NCBI GenBank assembly: GCA_017391435.1
Contig: JAFOYS010000229.1
Span: 1-15,213 of the forward strand
DNA: 15,213 nt
Direction: 5' to 3'
From: Alistipes sp.
GTDB lineage: Bacteria > Bacteroidota > Bacteroidia > Bacteroidales > Rikenellaceae
In this document: one piece after another, positions 1 to 6,596 of the stretch
Layout of the letters: each line of letters starts with the position of its first letter
Numbering within the stretch: the stretch's first letter is position 1
Program-made: the position numbers and the translations under genes
The notes under the pieces: generated by a model
What the model saw: only the letters and a program-made list of their open reading frames with translations
Database searches by the model: none
What the model was told of the DNA's origin: nothing

Positions 1-686
1 AGGTCTTTGGGCTGAAAAAGAGCAACCTTACAACCTGCCAAGCGCTTGCCAACAACTACCCTAATACTACCCTTACACCGCACTCTACATACTCTATCCA
101 ACAGCGCGATTTTAACGCTCTGCTCGCAGGCAATACTAACCTTCTGACTATCCACTTCAAGGAGTCTGAGGGCGAGGAGCAACTCTTTGATAATCAAGGC
201 CCTTTGGCAGAGTGGTATAGAGCCGTAGGCTTTGAGTGTGACTTTCTTGATTTCACCTCACCAGCCGAGCGAATAGTCCGCACAATACCCGCAACGCAGA
301 GTGTAATGTTTGTCCACAACAGCTATGTTACCCAGAGCGATATAGACAAGATTATGGGCCACTTTACAGCACCTGTCTATTGGGTGCTCTGTCCACGCTC
401 AAATCGCTACATAAGCGGCGAGATTACAGATGCCTACAAGCTGCTTATGGCAAACAATCTCAACATCCTTATCGGCACAGACTCGCTTGCCTCAAACAGT
501 AGTCTGTCGATTATTGAGGAGCTGAAGTGCTTCAAAGATGTTCCGCTTGACACACTGCTTAACTGGGCCACAACCGAAGGTTACAAGGCGCTGGGATGTT
601 CTGCTCGCGGATGGGTAAACATTGTTGGTGCAGACCTTGAAAATATGACTCTCACCCCCCAAACAGCAGTAAAAAGGGTGCTCTAA
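1..686 (+). CDS. Amidohydrolase family protein (SAH/aminofutalosine deaminase-like), 5'-truncated
   Basis: Only the C-terminal part is present: the frame is open from base 3, the start lies outside the window, and the stop is TAA at 684-686 (227 codons visible). The segment reads like the cyclic-deaminase/chlorohydrolase branch of the amidohydrolase superfamily, cytosolic metal-dependent enzymes that deaminate or hydrolyse nucleoside-like or other cyclic substrates. Visible family marks are a TPHSTYS histidine motif near the left edge, an IHFKESEGE segment, HNSYV, and the metal/catalytic aspartate in IGTDSLASN, followed by a typical SIIEELK helix and a C-terminal ALG...G..ADL composite-sandwich strand. 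The N-terminal HxH metal motif would lie upstream and cannot be checked. The first internal ATG (204) falls inside conserved sequence, so it is not the start. The substrate is not determinable; deaminases of S-adenosylhomocysteine, aminodeoxyfutalosine or guanine are all candidates. Confidence 0.82.
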   Translation, partial: VFGLKKSNLTTCQALANNYPNTTLTPHSTYSIQQRDFNALLAGNTNLLTIHFKESEGEEQLFDNQGPLAEWYRAVGFECDFLDFTSPAERIVRTIPATQSVMFVHNSYVTQSDIDKIMGHFTAPVYWVLCPRSNRYISGEITDAYKLLMANNLNILIGTDSLASNSSLSIIEELKCFKDVPLDTLLNWATTEGYKALGCSARGWVNIVGADLENMTLTPQTAVKRVL

Positions 687-751
687 AGTGTCAAAAAGGG
701 GGTAAAAACCATTTTTTTGCAGAAAATTATAAGATTTCCGAAAAAATATAG

Positions 752-781
752 TTGAAATTCCAAAAATATAGAGTATCTTTG
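752..781 (+). promoter_or_regulatory. Bacteroidota-type promoter for the OmpA-like lipoprotein
   Basis: TTG at 752-754 and TATCTTTG at 774-781 are separated by 19 bp. This fits the -33 TTG / -7 TAnnTTTG consensus of the primary sigma factor in Bacteroidota. The -7 element lies 37 bp before the ATG at 819, leaving an AT-rich leader of about 30 nt with no Shine-Dalgarno. It is the best-formed promoter in the window and matches the strong codon bias of the gene it serves. Confidence 0.8.
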
Positions 782-818
782 TGAACAGAATAACTTTTAA
801 TTAAAATTATAGTAAACT

Positions 819-2543
819 ATGAAGAAATTTATCACATTGACCGCAGTGTTGGCAGCAGCCCTCACACTGTCAAGTTGCGACTGTTTCAAGAAGATGGCAA
901 AGGATCCAGCTGCTATCCAGATTAGTTGCACACCAGAGGTTTTGGTTCTTAACAATGGTAAGATTGCAGCCGACATCTCTGCTTCAATTCCAGCTGACTA
1001 CTTCAACAAGAAGGCAGCTCTTAAGGTAACTCCAGTACTCTTCTTTGAGGGTGGTGCTGTTGCAGGCGAGACTCTTCTGCTCCAGGGCGAGAAGGTTGCT
1101 TCAAACGGTATGGTTGTAAAGACTAAGGAGGCTCTTTCTATCAACCGTCACGTAGTATTTGACTATCAGCCAGCTATGGATGCTTGCGAGCTCAAGCTGC
1201 TTGTTGAGGTTAAGTGCAAGAGCGGTAAGTGCAAGGAGTTTACCCTTATCAACGCAAATAACGGTGCTATCCTTACAAAGGAGCAGCTCGCAGTTGTTGC
1301 TGGTAATGACGCAGCTGCTTACGCTCTTAAGAGCGAGTGCGGTCGTCAGGTTGCAGTAGGTCTTAACACCCTTCAGAAGGATCTTGACTTTGCTGTAGCA
1401 ATGGCTCCAGAGGCTAACAACTACCGCAATGTAACTACTTCTGTTGTTACTGCTGACCTGGTTTACAAGATCAACTCTTCTAAGCTTGCTAAGAAGGCAG
1501 CTGCTACTGATGAGGTTGCTGCTCTTAAGGCTTCTGTAGAGAGCTACCTTGGTAACGATCGCGCTGCACAGACTGTTTATGTAAACGGTTATGCATCTCC
1601 AGATGGTCCAGAGAAGTTCAACGACAAGCTCGCAAGCAAGCGTAGCCAGAGCGGTCTTAAGGCTGTTAAGGAGCTTCTTAAGGAGTCTGGTCTTAACATC
1701 GACGCTGCTGCTTACGGTGAGGACTGGGACGGTTTCAAGGCTGCAGTTGCTGCTTCAAACATCCAGGATAAGGATCTTATTCTTCAGGTTCTCAGTATGT
1801 ACTCTTCTGCTGCAGAGCGTGAGAAGGAGATCAAGAATCTTGCAAGCGTATTTGGCGCACTCAAGACTGAGGTTCTTCCACAGCTTCGTCGTGCTCAGAT
1901 TGTAAATACTATCGATGTAACTGGTAAGACTGACGCTGAGATGGTTGCTCTTGTAAACGGTGGTCGCGCTTCAGAGCTTAGCCTCGAGGAGCTTCTCCAC
2001 ATCGCAGAGGCACAGCCAGCTGTTGCTGAGGCTGCTCTTAAGGCTGCTACAAGCAAGTATGGTGACGCTCGCGCTTACAACAACCTCGCTATCGTTCTTG
2101 CTCAGCAGGGTGACTACGCAGGTGCACTCAAGGCTCTTGACAGCGCAGCTAAGGCTGGTAGCAAGTCTGAGGAGCTTAACAACAACTACGCTCTTGTATA
2201 CCTTGCAATGGGTGAGACTGACAAGGCTGCTCAGTACGCAAACGGTGCAAATGTAGAGGTTAAGGCTCTTGCAGCTGCTGCTAAGGGTGAGTACAACGCT
2301 GCAGTAAACGGTCTTGATGGTTACAACGCTGCTATCGCACAGGTACAGCAGGGCAACCTCGCTGCTGCTAAGAAGAGCATTGAGGGTGACCAGAGCGCAA
2401 AGGCTGACTATCTCCGCGCTGTAATCGCTGCTAAGGAGGGTAATGTATCTGCTGCAAAGGCTGCTCTCCAGAGCGCAGTTGCTAAGGATGCTTCTCTTGC
2501 AAAGAAGGCTGCTAAGGATGTAAACCTTGCTGCTCTTCGTTAG
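819..2543 (+). CDS. OmpA-like / TPR envelope lipoprotein
   Basis: A 574-residue predicted lipoprotein: signal peptide with lipobox LSSC, acylated Cys20. Residues about 25-215 form a beta-rich, cysteine-containing N-terminal region. About 219-340 resembles a divergent OmpA C-terminal domain, with the motif YVNGYASPDGPE near 254 followed by a helix of the N..LA.KR type, the usual peptidoglycan-binding core. Residues about 385-574 are Ala-rich helical repeats of TPR type (for example AYNNLAIVLAQQGDYAGAL, then NNYALVYLAMGETDKA). Codon choice is extremely narrow (GCT/GCA, GGT, AAG, GAG, CTT), which together with its own promoter and terminator suggests a very abundant monocistronic envelope protein. 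Similar OmpA-plus-TPR lipoproteins are common in Bacteroidales. A structural or peptidoglycan-anchoring role is inferred; the exact function is unknown. Confidence 0.85.
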   Translation: MKKFITLTAVLAAALTLSSCDCFKKMAKDPAAIQISCTPEVLVLNNGKIAADISASIPADYFNKKAALKVTPVLFFEGGAVAGETLLLQGEKVASNGMVVKTKEALSINRHVVFDYQPAMDACELKLLVEVKCKSGKCKEFTLINANNGAILTKEQLAVVAGNDAAAYALKSECGRQVAVGLNTLQKDLDFAVAMAPEANNYRNVTTSVVTADLVYKINSSKLAKKAAATDEVAALKASVESYLGNDRAAQTVYVNGYASPDGPEKFNDKLASKRSQSGLKAVKELLKESGLNIDAAAYGEDWDGFKAAVAASNIQDKDLILQVLSMYSSAAEREKEIKNLASVFGALKTEVLPQLRRAQIVNTIDVTGKTDAEMVALVNGGRASELSLEELLHIAEAQPAVAEAALKAATSKYGDARAYNNLAIVLAQQGDYAGALKALDSAAKAGSKSEELNNNYALVYLAMGETDKAAQYANGANVEVKALAAAAKGEYNAAVNGLDGYNAAIAQVQQGNLAAAKKSIEGDQSAKADYLRAVIAAKEGNVSAAKAALQSAVAKDASLAKKAAKDVNLAALR

Positions 2544-2562
2544 TAAGAACCTACAAGAATAT

Positions 2563-2591
2563 AAAGGGTGGCAAATATGCCGCCCTTTTTT
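2563..2591 (+). terminator. Rho-independent terminator after the OmpA-like lipoprotein
   Basis: The left arm AAAGGGTGGC (2563-2572) pairs with GCCGCCCTTT (2579-2588) through one G-T wobble around a 6-nt loop, and the stem runs into a T-tract. It begins 20 bp after the stop codon, so the lipoprotein is transcribed alone. Confidence 0.9.
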
Positions 2592-2648
2592 CGTATTTAT
2601 TACAATATTTTTCTGTCACAACACTCTATATAGTAAAACCCTGACGCT

Positions 2649-3701
2649 ATGAACAAGAATCGTAAAATGGACCCATTAGCCGAACAAATCTACCGCATAT
2701 GCGTTATGTCGGCTATAGCCGCTGTTGCTGGATTTATTTGGGGAGCAAATGGAGTTATGATAGCTCTTGCAATCAATGTTGTAATGTTAGGAGTGGAAAT
2801 CGTGATTGAGATACTCTCCAAGCCTACAAAAAAGACAATTGGACATATTGTAATAACAGCACTATGTGTTGTGGGTATTTTTGTATCCTCTGCCTACAAG
2901 AGAGCCAAGAAGGAGTACGACGCAATAGTTAACTATACATCGACCTTGGCGTGTGAAGAGTTCCTTAACAACCACACCCACCTCTTCAGAGGCAGAGTTC
3001 TAGACTTATACCTTGATTGCGCCACTGAGAAGGGTATTTTTGAGCTTGATAAATTTGCAGAGAAGTATCCACATACTACTCAGGGCAAGGATGCAGCAGA
3101 CAGAGCAACACAGATTGCAGACGAGTTTTACAAGCAGGCCGAGCAGGCAGACTACACCGATTCGTGGGAGCGATACTGCTACCAAGTGCCAGATAAGTAC
3201 CTTGCCGACGCTAAGGAGCGCGCCGAGAGGGCTGAGTTACGCGACTGGGGTACAGACGATGCTGCTTGGAAGACAGCACAAAAAAGGGACGAGCTAAAAT
3301 ACTACGAGAAGTATCTTGACAAGTATCCAGATGGGGCCCACAGAAAGGGTGCAAAGAAGGGAATTATTGATATTCGCGTACGCAATATAAAGGCCAATTC
3401 AAAAGCTATTTTGCCAAGCGCCACTATGATAAGCAGTAACAACAGTACGATTGCTACTCAGCGTATTACAAACAATACCGGTTATACCCTCACTGTACTA
3501 TATAGCGGTAAAAAACAGAGCTACGAGTTCACTATTGAGAATAAACAGACTCGCACCTTCAACATCTCTACAGGTAGCTACCACATTGCAGCTACAGTAT
3601 CAAATCCTTGTATAGGAGGATCATATAGACAAGAGGAGTTCTCGGGCGGAGTCTACTCTACCTTATACTTTGTTAAACAGGAGAGTGTGATTAAACCATA
3701 A
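2649..3701 (+). CDS. Membrane protein of unknown function with helical repeats and a C-terminal beta domain
   Basis: 350 residues, family not recognised. The N-terminus has about three hydrophobic segments (residues 16-32, 37-56, 64-83), the first two separated by a short turn. A mostly soluble region follows, with four loosely repeated helical units around residues 95-125, 132-160, 173-196 and 215-240. The best unit pattern is F/Y..KYP....(G)..A, as in FAEKYPHTTQGKDAA and YLDKYPDGAHRKGAK, which resembles the TPR-like units of envelope-assembly proteins. Residues about 265-345 look like a small all-beta domain (NNTGYTLTVLYSG...YEFTIENKQTRTFNI..G.Y...A). No lipobox is present. The start at 2649 begins a plausible positively charged N-terminus. 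I found no TAnnTTTG element upstream. An inner-membrane anchored scaffold or binding protein is a guess only. Confidence 0.75.
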   Translation: MNKNRKMDPLAEQIYRICVMSAIAAVAGFIWGANGVMIALAINVVMLGVEIVIEILSKPTKKTIGHIVITALCVVGIFVSSAYKRAKKEYDAIVNYTSTLACEEFLNNHTHLFRGRVLDLYLDCATEKGIFELDKFAEKYPHTTQGKDAADRATQIADEFYKQAEQADYTDSWERYCYQVPDKYLADAKERAERAELRDWGTDDAAWKTAQKRDELKYYEKYLDKYPDGAHRKGAKKGIIDIRVRNIKANSKAILPSATMISSNNSTIATQRITNNTGYTLTVLYSGKKQSYEFTIENKQTRTFNISTGSYHIAATVSNPCIGGSYRQEEFSGGVYSTLYFVKQESVIKP

Positions 3702-3739
3702 TTATATAAGCAACTATTTCCAATTCTCTCATAATTTAT

Positions 3740-3747
3740 TATCTTTG
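3740..3747 (+). promoter_or_regulatory. Putative -7 promoter element upstream of the PanE-like gene
   Basis: TATCTTTG matches the TAnnTTTG -7 consensus and lies 19 bp before the ATG at 3767. The -33 position holds only a weak TTTC. It probably drives the two-gene unit 3767-6546. Confidence 0.6.
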
Positions 3748-3766
3748 CAAAAAAAGGTAGTAGATT

Positions 3767-4768
3767 ATGAGAGTTGCTATATATGGAGCGGGCTCACTCG
3801 GAACAATCCTTGGAGCCTATATCGCTAAGGGCGGAGAGCAGATTGAGCTGATAAATCGCAATCAGGCGCACATTGCAGCCCTGCAGAGTGCGGGTGCAAA
3901 GGTTACGGGTACTGTAGAGTTCTGTCAGGCAGTTACGGCCTACACACCCGACAAGATGAGTGGAGTGTATGATATTATCTTCCTTATGACCAAGCAGCAG
4001 CATAACGCCGAGGTTGTTAGCGTGCTGAAAGATTTCCTTGCGCCAGACGGAGCGATTGTCACCTTCCAGAATGGTCTTCCAGAGCTTGGTATTGCCGATA
4101 TTGTTGGTCCTGAGCGCGTTCTTGGATGCACTGTTGCTTGGGGAGCGACTATGATTAGCCCGGGCGTTTGCGAGCTTACAAGTGCCCCAGATGCGCTATC
4201 ATTCTCTTTAGGAGCAATATCTGACAAAGCTAACAGACACTTTGACACCGTAAAGAGCCTACTTGAAAAGATGGGAACGGTAGATGTAGAGCAGAACTTT
4301 ATCGGCACACGCTGGAGCAAACTGCTTATAAATGCCGCCTTCTCGGGTATGAGCGCCGTTCTGGGCTGCACATTTGGTCAGGCCGCTGGCAATAGAGCCT
4401 CACGCCGCATTGTTCAGCTGCTCATTAAGGAGTGTATAGATGTCTGCGCCACTGGAGGCATACGCATAGAGCCTGTACAGGGCAAGGATATAGTAAAGCT
4501 ACTCAACTATACCAACCCTATCAAGCGCGCAATCTCACTAATGATTATCCCTATAGCCATCCGCAAGCACGCACGCCTGAAGGCAAGTATGCTCCAAGAC
4601 CTTGAGAAGGGCAAACTTACGGAGGTTGATGCCATAAATGGTGCCGTATCTGCTTTTGGTCGCAAAGTGGGCTGTGCTACACCTATGAACGACCGCGTAG
4701 TAGATATCATCCACCGCATAGAGCGTGGCGAGCTAACCCCATCATTTGAGAATATCAAATACTTTTAA
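3767..4768 (+). CDS. panE: 2-dehydropantoate 2-reductase family (ApbA/PanE-like)
   Basis: 333 residues. Characterised PanE reduces 2-dehydropantoate to pantoate with NADPH, in pantothenate and coenzyme A synthesis in the cytosol. The N-terminal Rossmann fold carries GAGSLG at residues 7-12, and the mid-protein TKQQHN and FQNGLPE match the family. The C-terminal helical domain has RWSKLLINAAF with the catalytic lysine (K185, aligned to E. coli K176) and SMLQDLEKGKLTEVDAINGAV with the catalytic acid (E286, aligned to E. coli E256). The protein is about 30 residues longer than E. coli PanE, with an extra segment near residues 245-270. The stop lies 2 bp before the next ATG, so it is probably co-transcribed with the GH123-like gene. 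Other ApbA-fold ketoacid reductases look the same at this level, so the pantoate substrate is likely but unproven. Confidence 0.82.
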   Translation: MRVAIYGAGSLGTILGAYIAKGGEQIELINRNQAHIAALQSAGAKVTGTVEFCQAVTAYTPDKMSGVYDIIFLMTKQQHNAEVVSVLKDFLAPDGAIVTFQNGLPELGIADIVGPERVLGCTVAWGATMISPGVCELTSAPDALSFSLGAISDKANRHFDTVKSLLEKMGTVDVEQNFIGTRWSKLLINAAFSGMSAVLGCTFGQAAGNRASRRIVQLLIKECIDVCATGGIRIEPVQGKDIVKLLNYTNPIKRAISLMIIPIAIRKHARLKASMLQDLEKGKLTEVDAINGAVSAFGRKVGCATPMNDRVVDIIHRIERGELTPSFENIKYF

Positions 4769-4770
4769 CT

Positions 4771-6546
4771 ATGAAGATAAAAAGTATCATTGCTGCTGCA
4801 GTAATATTTTTCTGCTCTTGTTCTACTCCTAAAGTAGAGACCTTTACAGAGGCCGCCGACCCTATACTACTCTCTATGGAGCAGTTAGAGGCTTGGAAGA
4901 GTGTAGAGGGTGGCGTAAATGCCGCCTGGGCAAGTAGCGACTATGTATACCCTCGCTCAATAGTGCCTACAGAGTCTAACCAGAGCATAACACTTGAGGG
5001 CTGGCAGGGCGAGAGGGTCTCAGCGCAGCTACTAATCTGGAGCAGCAGCAATCTAAACTCTGTTGTCTGCCGCTTGACTGACTTTAACTCCGACTCTGGC
5101 AAGATTGGCGCAGAGATAGCCTCGACACACTTTGTGCGCTACACTATAGCCGACCAGGTAGACAAGAGCTGCCTCTGTGGTCGCCCAAATGGCCATCCGT
5201 CAATGCTTCAGGCAGATATGCTTGACTGTTTAGAGCGATTTGACATTGAGGCCAACACTGTCCGTCCTGTTTGGGTCAGCATCGCCATTCCAAAGAGCGC
5301 AAAGCCAGGAAAATACGACGCGGAGCTAAAGATCTCTCACAGCGGTCGTGGCAGCCGTACACTCAAACTACAACTTGAGGTTATCGGTGTAGAGTTAGCA
5401 GAGGCTAAGGATTGGTCCTTCCACCTTGACCTCTGGCAGCACCCCTCTGCTGTTGCTCGTGCTGAGGGTGTAGAGATGTGGAGCGATGAGCACTTTGCCG
5501 CTATGCGCCCCGTTATGCAGATGCTTGCCAATGCTGGTCAGAAGGTTATCACAGCAACGCTCAACCGCGATCCGTGGCGCTATCAGTGCTTTGACGACTA
5601 TGAGCCGATGATATTCTGGACACTGCACGACAATGGCGTGTGGAGCTATGACTACACAATTTTTGACCGCTGGGTAGAGTTTATGATGAGCCTCGGTATT
5701 GACAAGCAGATAAACTGTTACTCAATGCTTCCGTGGGGCGAGTGCTCGCTTGACTACCACGATATGCGATCTGGCAAGGTACACCGCAACCGCACCGTGA
5801 GCGCAACACCAAAGAGCGAGGAGTTTGAGGCTATGTGGGGCCCATTCCTCGTTGACTTTGCAGCACACCTTCGCAGCAAGGGTTGGCTCGGCATAACAAA
5901 CATTGCCATTGACGAGCGCGCACCAGAGGATATGGATGCCGCAGCGGCACTTATAAAGAAGTATGCTCCAGAGCTCGGTTTTGCCATTGCCGACAACCAC
6001 AACTCCTACAAACGATACGCAAATATGCGCGATGTCTGCGTAGGTCAAAAGCTATCTGCAATGAGCACAGAGGAGATTGCTGACAGACGAGCAAAGGGAT
6101 ATGTATCTACATTCTATGTCTGCTGCTCGACGCTCTTCCCAAACACATTTACAAACTCGCAACCATTTGAGTCTGAACTACTTGGTGCATATGCAACGGC
6201 ATACGACTACGACGGTATGCTCCGTTGGTCATACAACTCTTGGCCCGCAAATCCTATGTATGACTCTCGCTTCCGCCGTTGGGCATCTGGCGACACATAC
6301 CTTATCTATCCAGGGCCTCGCTCGTCGGTGCGTTTTGAGCGACTTATAGATGGCATTGAGCTATACGAGAAGGTTCGTCTACTGCGTAAAAAGTGCAGCA
6401 GCGAGGCTCTTGAGGCTCTTGACCAGCAGTTAGAGGTACTCAGAGTTCAGAATGTAAACGACCCGAGCTACGACTGGGCTACATACCTACAGAATCTCAA
6501 CAAGGTGGTCAATAAAACAGCCCGCGAGAGTGTAGTTTGCGATTAA
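4771..6546 (+). CDS. Secreted GH123-like glycoside hydrolase lipoprotein (DUF4091)
   Basis: 591 residues. The signal peptide ends in FFCSC, so lipidation is most likely at Cys17, placing the protein in the envelope. Residues about 40-205 form a beta-sandwich like the GH123 N-terminal domain. The rest is a TIM-barrel-type catalytic domain ending in a typical DUF4091 block (about 480-560: SYNSWPANP, then GDTYLIYPG, then SVRFERLIDGIE.YE). Characterised GH123 enzymes are beta-N-acetylgalactosaminidases that use a neighbouring Asp-Glu pair and substrate-assisted catalysis. The pair here is probably D381-E382 in IAIDERAPED. The likely role is removing terminal beta-GalNAc or a related sugar from host glycolipids or glycans; this is inference, because DUF4091 members vary in specificity. 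It follows the PanE-like gene by 2 bp, and no SusC/SusD genes are in the window. Confidence 0.85.
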   Translation: MKIKSIIAAAVIFFCSCSTPKVETFTEAADPILLSMEQLEAWKSVEGGVNAAWASSDYVYPRSIVPTESNQSITLEGWQGERVSAQLLIWSSSNLNSVVCRLTDFNSDSGKIGAEIASTHFVRYTIADQVDKSCLCGRPNGHPSMLQADMLDCLERFDIEANTVRPVWVSIAIPKSAKPGKYDAELKISHSGRGSRTLKLQLEVIGVELAEAKDWSFHLDLWQHPSAVARAEGVEMWSDEHFAAMRPVMQMLANAGQKVITATLNRDPWRYQCFDDYEPMIFWTLHDNGVWSYDYTIFDRWVEFMMSLGIDKQINCYSMLPWGECSLDYHDMRSGKVHRNRTVSATPKSEEFEAMWGPFLVDFAAHLRSKGWLGITNIAIDERAPEDMDAAAALIKKYAPELGFAIADNHNSYKRYANMRDVCVGQKLSAMSTEEIADRRAKGYVSTFYVCCSTLFPNTFTNSQPFESELLGAYATAYDYDGMLRWSYNSWPANPMYDSRFRRWASGDTYLIYPGPRSSVRFERLIDGIELYEKVRLLRKKCSSEALEALDQQLEVLRVQNVNDPSYDWATYLQNLNKVVNKTARESVVCD

Positions 6547-6567
6547 GATATTTTTTTCATAACTTTG
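6537..6567 (+). promoter_or_regulatory. Bacteroidota-type promoter for the FAD oxidoreductase
   Basis: TTG at 6537-6539 and TAACTTTG at 6560-6567 are 20 bp apart and match the -33/-7 consensus. The -33 element overlaps the last codons of the GH123-like gene. The ATG at 6597 follows 29 bp after the -7 box, so this gene can be expressed independently of the upstream pair. Confidence 0.72.
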
Positions 6568-6596
6568 CCGTAGAAATACCTAAAAATCAATAAAAT

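Noticed and set aside
700..720. Possible terminator after the amidohydrolase
   Set aside because: A T-run follows GGTAAAAACC, but the stem is only three to four base pairs with no convincing hairpin.
1159..2256. Several plus-strand frames nested in the OmpA-like lipoprotein
   Set aside because: They are Leu/Ser/Arg-rich out-of-frame readings of highly repetitive codons, with no start signals.
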